A DNA stretch of 64,000 nucleotides. Origin: Dethiosulfatibacter aminovorans DSM 17477 (lineage in GTDB: Bacteria > Bacillota > Clostridia > Tissierellales > Dethiosulfatibacteraceae). The notes beneath the pieces are model-generated. The model worked only from the letters and a program-made list of their open reading frames with translations. It was not told where the DNA came from and did not search any database. Positions within the stretch are counted from its first letter, which is position 1; every line of letters starts with the position of its first letter. Shown here one piece after another: positions 55,827-64,000 of this stretch. The position numbers and the translations under genes were made by a program. The stretch covers positions 124,001-188,000 of the forward strand of contig NZ_FQZL01000008.1 in assembly GCF_900142005.1 (NCBI RefSeq), written 5' to 3'.

Positions 55827-55844
55827 TAGAACAATAACTGTTAC

Positions 55845-55885
55845 AAAAAAGTAAAAAGTTCGCGAACTTTTTACTTTTTTTTAAC
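55845..55885 (+). terminator. terminator of trxB
   Basis: AAAAAAGTAAAAAGTT/AACTTTTTACTTTTTT with a CGCG loop, then more T. Confidence 0.9.
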
Positions 55886-55924
55886 TTTTTGCATGGTTAT
55901 GGAACGTTGTCGGGGCATAATCTC

Positions 55925-56001
55925 TTGAAGCGTTGATTTTATGCGGTTAAGGATGCTTTTCTTCGCATCTTAAATATTCGCTGGCGTAGATAACGCTTCA
56001 A
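55925..56001 (+). other. 77-base structured element upstream of the BMP promoter
   Basis: TTGAAGCGTT (55925-55934) and its exact inverse AACGCTTCAA (55992-56001) enclose an inner hairpin TTAA-G-GATGC/GCATC-TTAA (55947-55973). It matches no riboswitch I know and lies upstream of a good promoter, so it is either a DNA-level site or part of a longer leader. Confidence 0.5.
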
Positions 56002-56038
56002 AGCCACTTTCCTGGGTTCGTGTTTTGTTAAATAACCC

Positions 56039-56067
56039 TTGTTAATAAAACTGAATTGCAATATAAT
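56039..56067 (+). promoter_or_regulatory. promoter of the BMP/ABC importer operon
   Basis: TTGTTA (56039-56044), 17 bases, TATAAT (56062-56067). Confidence 0.75.
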
Positions 56068-56101
56068 TTATATAGAGGAATCTATTTCTAAGGAGGAAGA
56101 T

Positions 56102-57193
56102 ATGAAGAAAAGAATGTTAACGTTGTTTTTAGTATTGGCAATGGTATTCACATTAGCTTTCACAGGGTGTACACCAGAAGAACCGGCAGAACCTGAGGCG
56201 CCAGAAGAACCTTCAGAACCAGAGACGCCAGAAGAACCTGAAGAGCCCGAAACTCCTGAAGAACCTGCAGAGAAGTTTGTCATCGGTATGATTACCGATA
56301 CAGGCGGATTGGGAGACCAGTCTTTCAACGATTCGGCTTATGAAGGACTATTAAGAGCTGAAGAGGAATTTGGAGTAGAAGTAAAGATTCTTGAATCTGA
56401 ATCAGAGGATGATTATGGTCCAAACCTCAGCGCATTTGCAGAAGAAGACCTTGACCTTATCATTTCGGTAGGATTCCTTATGCAGTCGGCAACTGATACT
56501 GCAGGAAAACAGTTCCCTGACAAGAACTTTGCGATAATTGACGAAAGGGTAGATCTTCCGAATGTTGCAGGTCTGACATTCAAGGAACATGAAGGATCCT
56601 TCCTTGTCGGAGTTATAGCCGGACTTACTACGGAGTCTGATGTTATAGGATTTGTAGGCGGCATGCAATTCCCGCTTATTGAAAAATTCCAGTATGGATT
56701 TGAGGCCGGAGTCAAGTCTGTAAACCCTGATGCAGAAGTGCTTGTAAACTATACAGGCTCATTCGGAGACGTAGGTCTTGGAAAAGAAGCTGCACTGGCA
56801 CAGGAGCAGCTTGGAGCGGATGTGGTATATCATGCTGCAGGCGGATGTGGAATAGGTGTTATACAGGCGGCAGGAGAGCAGGGTTTCTGGGCTATTGGTG
56901 TTGATCAGGACCAGTCTGCACTTGATCCGGAACACGTATTGTGTTCAATGATCAAAAGGGTTGACAATGCTACTTATATGGCGTCAAAAGCTATTGTTGA
57001 AGGAACTTTCGACGGTTCGGACTTTGAATTCGGTCTTGCTGTTGAAGGTGTAGGATATAGCGATAATGCCGGTAATCTTAGTGAAGAGATTAAGACTACT
57101 GCAGATATGTACAAGACTGCAATAATCAACGGTGAAATAATGGTTCCATATGACTTGGAAACATTTGAAGCTTTTGAAGTACCGGAAATGTAG
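56102..57193 (+). CDS. BMP-family nucleoside-binding lipoprotein
   Basis: Extracellular receptor of a purine-nucleoside-type ABC importer. The 363 residues start with a lipoprotein signal (lipobox AFTGC), then a linker of about 35 residues made almost only of Pro and Glu in EEP/ETP units. The BMP domain follows: VIGMITDTGGLGDQSFNDSA, IISVGFLMQSATDTAG, VIGFVGGMQFPLIEKFQYGF and AIGVDQDQSAL. AGGAGGAAG ribosome binding site at ATG 56102; the longer frame begins within the promoter. A terminator-like hairpin follows and probably sets a higher level for this gene than for the rest of the operon. Confidence 0.93.
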   Translation: MKKRMLTLFLVLAMVFTLAFTGCTPEEPAEPEAPEEPSEPETPEEPEEPETPEEPAEKFVIGMITDTGGLGDQSFNDSAYEGLLRAEEEFGVEVKILESESEDDYGPNLSAFAEEDLDLIISVGFLMQSATDTAGKQFPDKNFAIIDERVDLPNVAGLTFKEHEGSFLVGVIAGLTTESDVIGFVGGMQFPLIEKFQYGFEAGVKSVNPDAEVLVNYTGSFGDVGLGKEAALAQEQLGADVVYHAAGGCGIGVIQAAGEQGFWAIGVDQDQSALDPEHVLCSMIKRVDNATYMASKAIVEGTFDGSDFEFGLAVEGVGYSDNAGNLSEEIKTTADMYKTAIINGEIMVPYDLETFEAFEVPEM

Positions 57194-57208
57194 GAATTTG
57201 CATCACTA

Positions 57209-57237
57209 GGTCGAATGGCAACATTCGACCTTTTTTT
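57209..57237 (+). terminator. (partial) terminator after the BMP lipoprotein gene
   Basis: GGTCGAATG/CATTCGACC with a GCAA loop and seven T. No separate promoter is clear for the ABC genes, so readthrough is likely. Confidence 0.85.
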
Positions 57238-57305
57238 AATAATATGACTTTCAAGTCAATTCCGGTTTCTGGGAATTTTAATTCATTAGCGGTAAGGAGG
57301 GAAAT

Positions 57306-58847
57306 ATGTCCAGTGTAGTTGAAATGAAAAATATTACAAAAATTTTCCCTGGGGTTGTAGCCAACGACAAGGTGAATTTCCAACTTGAAAAGGGTGAAAT
57401 TCATGTGCTTCTAGGTGAGAACGGTGCAGGAAAGACAACTTTGATGAATATACTTTACGGATTGTATCAGCCTACATCGGGAGAAATTATTCTGAATGGC
57501 AAAAATACAGTTATGAAGGACCCGAATATAGCCATAGAAAATGGTATTGGAATGGTTCATCAGCATTTTATGCTTGTACCTCCTTTTACGGTTGCTGAAA
57601 ATATAGTTCTTGGACAGGAACCTAAAAAGGGAATGAAACTTGACATTGAAAGCGCCAATGAAAAGGTAAGGGAAATATCTGCTAAATTTGGCCTTATGGT
57701 TGACCCTCAATCAAAGGTGCAGGACCTTTCTGTTGGTATTCAGCAAAGGGTGGAAATACTGAAAACCCTCTATAGAGGTGCCGACATACTTATTCTTGAC
57801 GAGCCTACGGCTGTGCTTACCCCCCAGGAAATTGAAGAATTCGGAATTATAATCAAGAAGCTTGCCTCTGAAGGCAAGTCCATAATATTAATAACGCACA
57901 AGCTCAAGGAAGTAATGTCAATGAGCAACAGAGTTACTGTCATAAGACGGGGAAAGGTGATAGATACCATAGAAACATCGGGGACAAACACCGACGAGCT
58001 TGCAGAACTTATGGTGGGAAGGAAGGTCAACCTTACAGTCGACAAGCTTGAAAAGGAAATATCGGACAATCGGGTTCTGCAGGTCAGGGGTCTTGAAGTA
58101 CTTGACAACAGGGGTCTTGAGGCTGTAGGAGGAGTGACCTTTGATGTCAGGGAGGGTGAGATATTTGCCCTTGCTGGAGTTGACGGAAACGGACAGTCTG
58201 AGCTCATAGAAGCAATTACAGGACTGAGAAAGACAAAGTCCGGAAGTGTGACTCTGGCTGGAAGTGATATTACAGGGTTTTCCGCACAAAAAGTTATCGA
58301 ACAAGGTGTTGGCCATATACCTGAGGACAGACACAAAAGGGGCCTTGTGCTTTCACATGATCTTGCAGAGAACATGATACTGGGATATCACTACAAGGAG
58401 CCTTTCTCAAAGAACGGATTTATGAATTATGATGTAATACACGACCATGCAAAAAAACTGATCGAGGAGTTTGATGTAAGGACCCCAAGTGAAAATGTGA
58501 CCGCCAAGTCACTTTCAGGAGGAAACCAGCAAAAGGCCATAGTTGCAAGGGAATTCCACAAGGATCTGAAACTCCTCATTGCAGCCCAGCCAACAAGAGG
58601 TCTGGATGTAGGATCAATAGAATTTGTACACAAGAAAATTGTGGAAGCCAGAGATCAGGGTACGGCGGTGCTTCTTGTTTCCCTTGAGCTTGACGAGGTT
58701 ATGGCTCTTGCGGACAGGATAGGTGTAATATATGACGGCAAGATAGTAGGTATCCTGGACAGAAAGGATGCAACTGAAAAGAAAATAGGAATCATGATGG
58801 CTGGCGGTACTTTGGAGGAAGGCGGTGAAAATGATGAAAGAAGATAA
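57306..58847 (+). CDS. nucleoside ABC importer ATPase (two ATPase domains)
   Basis: A 513-residue tandem ATPase of the BMP-linked importers (B. subtilis NupO type). The first domain has GENGAGKTT, LSVGIQQRVEIL and ILILDEPTAVL. The second has a degenerate Walker A (GVDGNGQSELIEAI), the signature SLSGGNQQKAIVAREF and LIAAQPTRGLD. AAGGAGG ribosome binding site. The end overlaps the next permease gene by 17 bases. Confidence 0.94.
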   Translation: MSSVVEMKNITKIFPGVVANDKVNFQLEKGEIHVLLGENGAGKTTLMNILYGLYQPTSGEIILNGKNTVMKDPNIAIENGIGMVHQHFMLVPPFTVAENIVLGQEPKKGMKLDIESANEKVREISAKFGLMVDPQSKVQDLSVGIQQRVEILKTLYRGADILILDEPTAVLTPQEIEEFGIIIKKLASEGKSIILITHKLKEVMSMSNRVTVIRRGKVIDTIETSGTNTDELAELMVGRKVNLTVDKLEKEISDNRVLQVRGLEVLDNRGLEAVGGVTFDVREGEIFALAGVDGNGQSELIEAITGLRKTKSGSVTLAGSDITGFSAQKVIEQGVGHIPEDRHKRGLVLSHDLAENMILGYHYKEPFSKNGFMNYDVIHDHAKKLIEEFDVRTPSENVTAKSLSGGNQQKAIVAREFHKDLKLLIAAQPTRGLDVGSIEFVHKKIVEARDQGTAVLLVSLELDEVMALADRIGVIYDGKIVGILDRKDATEKKIGIMMAGGTLEEGGENDERR

Positions 58848-59985
58848 ATTGTTAAAACGGTTCTGGGATAATTTTAGATTCCCTCTCCTTGCAATATTTC
58901 TTGGATTCATAGTTGGAGCCATTTTCATTGTAGCATCGGACAACAGTCCGGTGGTTGCCTACAAGGCGCTGTTTGAAGGAAGTCTTGGCGGGATATCAAA
59001 GTTTGGAGAAACACTGTACAAAACAACCCCAATACTTTTTACTGGACTTTCCATTGCTGTGGCATTCAGAACCGGACTTTTCAATATCGGAGCAGAAGGC
59101 CAGTATATAATGGGAACCATTAGTGCAATTGCAGCCGGATGGTATTTCCAGGGCCTTCCGCATTTTGCTCTTATTACAGTGATTATTTTGTCGGGAGCCT
59201 TGGCTGGTGCTCTTTGGGCATCCATAGCAGGCTTTCTAAAGGCGAAAATAGGAGTTCATGAAGTAATTACTACAATAATGTTGAACTATACGGCTCTTCA
59301 TTTGACAAACTATATAGTAAAGGCCGTTTTGAATCCGCAGGTCCTTGAAGGAACCCCGAAACAGGCACATACAGTACAGCTGGTAGAGCATGGAAGGCTT
59401 GCAAAACTCAGTGAATTCATACCTCAGTTTGGTTATTCCAGTGCGCATACCGGTATATTCATTGGACTGTTTGCTGCCTTTGCAATATATGTCTTACTGT
59501 TCAAGACGACCCTTGGTTATGAACTAAGGTCCGTGGGGAACAGTCCAGATGCAGCAGAATATGGCGGTATAAGCAAGGTCAGGAATATTATCCTGGCAAT
59601 GGCGATATCGGGAGCCCTTTCCGGGATGGCAGGAGCCGTGCAGATTTCGGGACTTCTGTACAAGGTTACCCAGACACCAGCCATGCCGGGATATGGCTTT
59701 GATGGAATTGCCGTTGCACTTGTGGGACAGATTCATCCCATAGGAATAATTTTCTCTGCTTTTCTATTTGGTATCCTGAGCAATGGGGCCAGGAAAATGC
59801 AGATTGCAGGTATTCCCAAGGAAGTAATTGGAATCATCCAGGGTGTAATCATAGTCTTCGTAGCTGCCGACCAGTTGTTTAAGATACTGGAAAAGAGAAA
59901 GAAAGCAAAGGAAATGAAGCTTAAGGAAATGGCTGAAGTTGAAGAAATGAACAATAAAAAGACAGGGGAGAGTGATGAAAGATGA
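58831..59985 (+). CDS. nucleoside ABC importer permease 1
   Basis: A 384-residue membrane subunit of the NupP/branched-chain permease class with about eight to ten spans. VAFRTGLFNIGAEGQYIMG and IGVHEVITTIMLNYTALHL are the conserved stretches, and GGISKVRNIILAMAISGAL the loop near the ATPase. The C-terminal tail is basic and then acidic. Start uncertain between ATG 58831 and 58834, both served by AGGCGGTG. Overlaps the ATPase gene upstream and the second permease gene downstream. Confidence 0.92.
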   Translation: MMKEDKLLKRFWDNFRFPLLAIFLGFIVGAIFIVASDNSPVVAYKALFEGSLGGISKFGETLYKTTPILFTGLSIAVAFRTGLFNIGAEGQYIMGTISAIAAGWYFQGLPHFALITVIILSGALAGALWASIAGFLKAKIGVHEVITTIMLNYTALHLTNYIVKAVLNPQVLEGTPKQAHTVQLVEHGRLAKLSEFIPQFGYSSAHTGIFIGLFAAFAIYVLLFKTTLGYELRSVGNSPDAAEYGGISKVRNIILAMAISGALSGMAGAVQISGLLYKVTQTPAMPGYGFDGIAVALVGQIHPIGIIFSAFLFGILSNGARKMQIAGIPKEVIGIIQGVIIVFVAADQLFKILEKRKKAKEMKLKEMAEVEEMNNKKTGESDER

Positions 59986-60926
59986 CATTGACAATAATTC
60001 TTGCGATCATTGCATCGGCAATCAGGCTTGCAACTCCTCTCATATTTGCATCACTTGGAGGAACCTTCTCTGAAAGGTCCGGAGTTGTAAATATAGCACT
60101 TGAAGGAATGATGCTCATGGGAGCATTCTTTGCAGTGCTTGTAACCCACCTCTATGGAAGCTCCTTCCTTGGTGTCCTGGGAGCCATAGTTGCCGGAGGG
60201 GTTACTGCACTGCTGCTTGCATTCATGTCCATACACCTAAGATCCAACCAGGTGGTTGTTGGTACGGCGATCAATATTCTGGCTGCCAGCCTGACAGCGT
60301 ATTTTCTTGAAATGGTATGGCACAGATCAGGACAAACTGATTCCCTGCCAAAGGAATTGTCTCTTACAGGAAATCCAAAGATGTTTGCATTTCTTGAGAA
60401 GATACCTGTATTGGGGGACATATTCAGCAGGTTTACACCATTTGTCTATCTGGCGTTTTTCATGGTCTTCGTATCATATTTTGTTATATTCAAAACACCC
60501 TTTGGATTGAGGATAAGGGCTGTAGGAGAGCATCCAAGAGCTGCAGATACACTCGGTATCAACGTGTTCAAGATCAGGTACATATGTGTCATTTTGTCGG
60601 GGTGCCTGGCAGGCCTCTCTGGAGCAAGCCTCTCTCTTGGAACTGTGAGCTTGTTCAGGGAAGGGATGTCTGTAGGTAAGGGATTCATTGCTCTTGCGGC
60701 TATGATATTCGGAAAATGGCATCCTGTAGGAGCGATGTTTGCATGTCTCTTTTTCGGTTTTACCGAGGCGATTCAGATACAGGCTCAGACCATAGGTATA
60801 AATGTGCCTCCTGAATTTTTGCAGATGCTTCCATATGTGGCTACTATCCTTGCTCTTGCAGGAGTTGTAGGCAAGGCCACAGCGCCTGCAGCGGACGGCA
60901 AGCCTTATGAAAAGGGAGAAAAATAG
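59982..60926 (+). CDS. nucleoside ABC importer permease 2
   Basis: A 314-residue partner permease (NupQ type) with about eight spans. FSERSGVVNIALEGMMLMGA and RSNQVVVGTAINILAASLTA mirror the motifs in permease 1. ATGA overlap with the previous stop. It completes the BMP-ATPase-permease-permease importer, which salvages purine nucleosides in the characterised members. Confidence 0.92.
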   Translation: MTLTIILAIIASAIRLATPLIFASLGGTFSERSGVVNIALEGMMLMGAFFAVLVTHLYGSSFLGVLGAIVAGGVTALLLAFMSIHLRSNQVVVGTAINILAASLTAYFLEMVWHRSGQTDSLPKELSLTGNPKMFAFLEKIPVLGDIFSRFTPFVYLAFFMVFVSYFVIFKTPFGLRIRAVGEHPRAADTLGINVFKIRYICVILSGCLAGLSGASLSLGTVSLFREGMSVGKGFIALAAMIFGKWHPVGAMFACLFFGFTEAIQIQAQTIGINVPPEFLQMLPYVATILALAGVVGKATAPAADGKPYEKGEK

Positions 60927-60970
60927 CCGTTGATATACATGTAGCGAAAATAATTTGAATAAAAAAACAT

Positions 60971-61013
60971 CAATCATCCATAGAACTTCACCGTGAAGAT
61001 CTGTGGATGATTG
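60971..61013 (+). terminator. hairpin after the nucleoside importer operon
   Basis: CAATCATCCATAGA (60971-60984) pairs with TCTGTGGATGATTG (61000-61013), one G-U, with an inner CTTCA/TGAAG helix. The T run is short, so termination may be incomplete. Confidence 0.6.
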
Positions 61014-61155
61014 AATTTTGGATAAATGCTTGAAATTATTATGATTTCAATATTTGTTTTGTCGTTGGCCGCTGCATGAAATGTGAAAACGTTGGATTGT
61101 TTTTTTAGAAATACCTTTATTTTTTAGTAAATATTTGGTAAAATTAACTAGACAA

Positions 61156-61181
61156 CATACCAAAATCGAAAAGTTGGTATG
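61156..61181. promoter_or_regulatory. inverted repeat before rpoN
   Basis: CATACCAA (61156-61163) and TTGGTATG (61174-61181) with a 10-base spacer, 27 bases before the rpoN ATG. Possible operator or leader hairpin. No convincing sigma-A promoter was found nearby. Confidence 0.4.
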
Positions 61182-61207
61182 AATCTTGTATGTAGGATTT
61201 TGATATT

Positions 61208-62593
61208 ATGAAAATAGGTTTTGAGTTAAATCTTCAACAATCACAGAAACTAATAATGACGCCTGAATTGCGTCAGGCCATACAGGTACTTCAATTCAAT
61301 AATGTGGAATTGAAAGATTATCTGGAGAAGCAGGTTGAATCCAACCCTTTTCTTGAAGTTCAGGAAAAACCTTCTCAAATGGAAAAGGAAAAGACAACAG
61401 AAGTAAAGGAAGACAAGATTGACTGGCAGGAAGTAGTTGAAAAATATGACGACTACAGCTACAAGGCATACAGTGGAAGCAGTGAAGAAAAACAATCCTT
61501 CGAATCATATACATCAAAGGCCCAATCCCTGAATGATCATCTAAGGTCTCAATTGGGACTTGTGGTGAAAACTGAAAGGGAGAGGATGATAGGAGACGAG
61601 ATAATCGATTCCCTGGACTACAAGGGATATCTCTCAATGACCATAGATGAGATATCAGTCCATCTGAAAGTGGATCCTGATGAAGTTGAAGAAGTCCTTG
61701 TCAAGTTCCACAGCTTTGATCCTGTTGGTGTAGCAGCGAGGGATTTGAAGGAATGTCTGGAAATCCAGCTTAAGGAAAAGGGGATATTCGATGAGAAGGT
61801 ATACGATATAATCGACTACCATATCGAGGACTTGGCCTGCAACAAGCTTCAGCATATAGCGAAGTCTCTGGATATTACCGTTAAGAGGGTGCAGGAAATC
61901 TGCGACATAATAAGGATGCTTGAACCAAAACCTTCAAGAGGGTTTGTGCTGGAGAGCGACAGCATAAAGTACATTTCTGCAGATGTTACAATAACAAAGG
62001 TGGAAGGTGAATATGTCATAATGGTAAACGATTCCGACATGCCCCTTCTCAGGATTAGCAACTATTACAAGAATATAATGAAGAACAGCGACGACAAGGA
62101 AACAAATAAATTCCTCAACGATAAGTTCAACTCTTCCCTGTGGCTTATTAAAAGTATAGAGCAGAGAAGGAATACCATGTACAAGGTTGCCGAATCTATA
62201 CTGAAGCACCAGCTTGAATTCTTTGAAAAGGGAGCCAAGTTCTTGAAGCCTATGGTCTTGAAGGATGTGGCCGAAGACATTGAAGTGCATGAATCGACAG
62301 TCAGCAGGGCTACAAACGGCAAATATGTACAGACCCCAAGAGGACTTTTTGAACTTAAGTACTTTTTCTCGAGCTCCATATCGAAGGAAGGTAACAACGA
62401 CGGAATGGCGTCGACGAGTATCAAGACTATGATTAAGGAGCTTGTGGACAATGAAAACTCCAAGAAGCCTTTGAGCGATCAGAAGATAGCGAACGAGCTT
62501 AACAAGAGGGGGATAGACATATCGAGAAGGACCATAGCCAAATATAGGGACGAACTCCAAATACCGTCATCCTCCATGAGAAAAAGATATTAA
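61208..62593 (+). CDS. rpoN: RNA polymerase sigma-54 factor
   Basis: A 461-residue sigma factor that recognises -24/-12 promoters and needs an AAA+ activator. The Gln/Leu-rich activator-interacting region is at the N-terminus (LNLQQSQKLIMTPELRQAIQ), then an acidic linker and the core-binding domain (about 80-250). The helix-turn-helix region is MVLKDVAEDIEVHESTVSRA, and the RpoN box SRRTIAKYRDEL is near the end. AGGA lies 10 bases upstream. A matching promoter and activator gene are present at 13.9-16.2 kb. Confidence 0.97.
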   Translation: MKIGFELNLQQSQKLIMTPELRQAIQVLQFNNVELKDYLEKQVESNPFLEVQEKPSQMEKEKTTEVKEDKIDWQEVVEKYDDYSYKAYSGSSEEKQSFESYTSKAQSLNDHLRSQLGLVVKTERERMIGDEIIDSLDYKGYLSMTIDEISVHLKVDPDEVEEVLVKFHSFDPVGVAARDLKECLEIQLKEKGIFDEKVYDIIDYHIEDLACNKLQHIAKSLDITVKRVQEICDIIRMLEPKPSRGFVLESDSIKYISADVTITKVEGEYVIMVNDSDMPLLRISNYYKNIMKNSDDKETNKFLNDKFNSSLWLIKSIEQRRNTMYKVAESILKHQLEFFEKGAKFLKPMVLKDVAEDIEVHESTVSRATNGKYVQTPRGLFELKYFFSSSISKEGNNDGMASTSIKTMIKELVDNENSKKPLSDQKIANELNKRGIDISRRTIAKYRDELQIPSSSMRKRY

Positions 62594-62656
62594 TAAATAA
62601 AATTTCAAAAATCACATGAATTTTACAGCAATTATAACCCATTTAATGATATAATT

Positions 62657-62685
62657 AACCGACGGCTTATTCCGTCGGTTTTTTA
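62657..62685 (+). terminator. terminator of rpoN
   Basis: AACCGACGG/CCGTCGGTT with a CTTATT loop, then TTTT. Confidence 0.9.
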
Positions 62686-62767
62686 CTTTTCCAATATTCA
62701 AATTATTATCAATTCTCAACCAACTTTTTTCATATCGCAGGGAAATAAAATTTATTTAAAAATACCC

Positions 62768-62796
62768 TTGAAATTTTCAAAAGAAAGTAATATAAT
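62768..62796 (+). promoter_or_regulatory. promoter of cggR-gap
   Basis: TTGAAA (62768-62773), 17 bases, TATAAT (62791-62796), with the expected start near 62803. Confidence 0.85.
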
Positions 62797-62804
62797 ACAA
62801 ACAT

Positions 62805-62840
62805 AGGGACAAAAAAATTACCCCAGGGACAAAATTAGAC
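62805..62840 (+). promoter_or_regulatory. CggR operator (direct repeats)
   Basis: AGGGAC occurs at 62805-62810 and 62825-62830, a period of exactly 20 bases. The B. subtilis CggR site is two CGGGAC repeats with the same period, and it also lies just downstream of the promoter. The secondary TGTC elements are not conserved (ATTA and AGAC here). Confidence 0.75.
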
Positions 62841-62898
62841 CATGCTCGTAAAGGGCATATGAATAAAGCCTTTACCAAAGGGTTTTATGGAGGATTAA

Positions 62899-63927
62899 AT
62901 GAGATTTGAAAAAGTACTGGCTATACAAAATTCAATAGTTCCCGAAATGTCCAATCTGATTATGAAGAGATACAACCTTCTTAAATCATTGAAAAGCCAT
63001 CAGCCTATAGGGAGGCGGATGCTTGCTTCGAAAATAGGGATGACTGAAAGGGTTTTGAGATCTGAAGTGGAGATACTGAAAGATCTCGGACATATAAGGA
63101 TCGAATCTTCAGGAATGAGGCTTTCAAAGGCTGGAGAGAAGTTGCTTGTAGATACTGAAGAGTTGATATACAACATGAAGGGATTGAAGGATCTTGGGAA
63201 CCAACTGAAGGAAAAGATGGGAATAAGAGAGGTATCCCTGGTTGAAGGCGATTCCGATGATGACGATATCATTGTAAAGGATATGGGAAAGAAAGCATCC
63301 CTTATTATAAATTCTCTTCTTGAGGATGACATGAAAATTGGAATCATGGGTGGAACAACCATGGCATGTGTTGCCGATGAAATGGAATACAATAGAAAGG
63401 TCAGGAATATAATGGTGGTTCCCGGAAGGGGAGGACTTGGTGAAAAACTGGAAATACAGTCCAATACCATAGCTGCAAAGCTTGCCCAAAAGCTCAATGC
63501 CGAGTACAAGCTTCTTCACGTACCTGACAACATACAGCCTGAACTTCTTGAAGCGCTTAGGGAGAACCCTCAGATAAAAAGCGTGCTGGATGAAATAAAG
63601 AAAATAGACATGATAGTCTTTGGAGTGGGTACTGCAATGGAAATGGCCGAAAGAAGAGGCATGTCGGAGTTGAAAAAAGATGAGCTGAAGCTTAAGAATG
63701 CATCAGCGGAAGCACTGGGTTATTATTTTGACAGCAACGGAATACCTATTATGCATACGGATTCCGTGGGTATAGATTTAAAGGATATTAATTCCATAAA
63801 GCACGTAATATGCATAGCTTCAGGCAAGAACAAGGCCGAAGCAATATATGCGTTTTCAAAATATTACAAGGATTATATTTTGGTCACAGATGAAGAGACA
63901 GCAAAGGAAATTTTAAAATTAAATTAG
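62899..63927 (+). CDS. cggR: central glycolytic genes regulator
   Basis: SorC/DeoR-type repressor of the gap operon, relieved by fructose-1,6-bisphosphate. In 342 residues the N-terminal helix-turn-helix is RRMLASKIGMTERVLRSEVE and the sugar-phosphate-binding domain has GIMGGTTMACVADEM, VVPGRGGLGE and GVGTAMEMAERRGM. GGAGG lies 5 bases before the ATG. The operator is just upstream and gap starts 12 bases after the stop, the standard autoregulated arrangement. Confidence 0.96.
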   Translation: MRFEKVLAIQNSIVPEMSNLIMKRYNLLKSLKSHQPIGRRMLASKIGMTERVLRSEVEILKDLGHIRIESSGMRLSKAGEKLLVDTEELIYNMKGLKDLGNQLKEKMGIREVSLVEGDSDDDDIIVKDMGKKASLIINSLLEDDMKIGIMGGTTMACVADEMEYNRKVRNIMVVPGRGGLGEKLEIQSNTIAAKLAQKLNAEYKLLHVPDNIQPELLEALRENPQIKSVLDEIKKIDMIVFGVGTAMEMAERRGMSELKKDELKLKNASAEALGYYFDSNGIPIMHTDSVGIDLKDINSIKHVICIASGKNKAEAIYAFSKYYKDYILVTDEETAKEILKLN

Positions 63928-63939
63928 GAGAGTGGTATT

Positions 63940-64000
63940 ATGAGTATTAAAGTAGCGATTAACGGATTTGGCAGAATTGGTAGACTGGCTTTCAGACTGA
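63940..64000 (+). CDS. gap: glyceraldehyde-3-phosphate dehydrogenase, 5' end
   Basis: Only the first 20 codons lie in the window: MSIKVAINGFGRIGRLAFRL, the NAD-binding GFGRIGR start of GAPDH. AGGAGAG lies 9 bases upstream. It follows cggR, as in other Firmicutes. Confidence 0.95.
   Translation, partial: MSIKVAINGFGRIGRLAFRL

Noticed and set aside
55887..56100. Purine riboswitch before the nucleoside importer
   Set aside because: The three-helix junction with its conserved loop bases is absent, and the structured part lies upstream of the best promoter.
56176..56275. Pro/Glu repeat in the BMP lipoprotein as a novel domain
   Set aside because: It is a low-complexity spacer between the lipid anchor and the binding domain, common in Gram-positive lipoproteins.
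57209..57237. Hairpin as the true end of the nucleoside-binding transcript
   Set aside because: The ATPase and permease genes follow in the same direction with no clear promoter of their own, so readthrough is more likely than complete separation.

Overview
The window is chromosomal DNA from a low-to-moderate GC Gram-positive anaerobe, most likely a clostridium of the amino-acid- and peptide-fermenting kind. The evidence is HPr kinase, the CtsR/McsA/McsB/ClpC stress operon, CggR next to gap, a tyrosyl T-box, pyruvate:ferredoxin oxidoreductase, strong AGGAGG ribosome binding sites, and heavy use of ATA, AGA and AGG codons. I cannot name a genus. There are no transposases, prophage genes, rRNA operons or CRISPR arrays.

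Layout: (1) 1-9.1 kb: end of hprK, nifJ with its own promoter, an IclR-type regulator, then on the minus strand ndk (preceded by a 29-residue membrane miniprotein), an M28 lipoprotein peptidase and tRNA-Arg(UCG); then a CtpA-type protease. (2) 9.1-13.7 kb: ctsR-mcsA-mcsB-clpC under two overlapping CtsR boxes. (3) 13.8-28.5 kb: a sigma-54 enhancer-binding protein followed by a -24/-12 promoter and a ten-gene operon (substrate-binding lipoprotein, two permeases, two ATPases, a creatininase-family hydrolase, two cytoplasmic gamma-glutamyltransferases, an alanine-racemase-like protein, an M20 amidohydrolase). The binding protein is a circular permutant of the usual family 5 fold. rpoN itself lies at 61.2 kb. 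(4) 28.5-31.8 kb, minus strand: ABC exporter, coaX and a probable pantothenate ECF S component. (5) 31.9-38.3 kb: an unknown membrane protein, a DUF3343 protein, ilvE, a TauE/SafE permease, then an ArsR-permease-thioredoxin-like operon. Between its last two genes lie three copies of a structured repeat whose helices covary while the internal loop stays constant. (6) 38.3-50.8 kb: YhaO/YhaN-like nuclease pair, phosphoesterase, CYTH protein, T-box-tyrS, rRNA methyltransferase, cupin, corrinoid/Fe-S reductase-like protein, a frameshifted PAS-PP2C phosphatase, LCP protein, DUF503, nth. (7) 50.8-64 kb: trmL, two Na/Pi cotransporters, trxB, a purine-nucleoside-type BMP/ABC importer, rpoN, cggR and the start of gap.

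How the genes work together: the central-carbon genes (hprK, nifJ, cggR-gap) indicate carbon-flux control and ferredoxin-dependent pyruvate oxidation. The sigma-54 block looks like a complete uptake-and-degradation module for a gamma-glutamyl or N-acylated peptide-like nutrient. The remainder is housekeeping, stress and transport. The points most worth a second look are the permuted binding protein and its operon, the structured repeat family at 37.6-38.0 kb, the A8 frameshift in the phosphatase gene, and the ndk-linked miniprotein.
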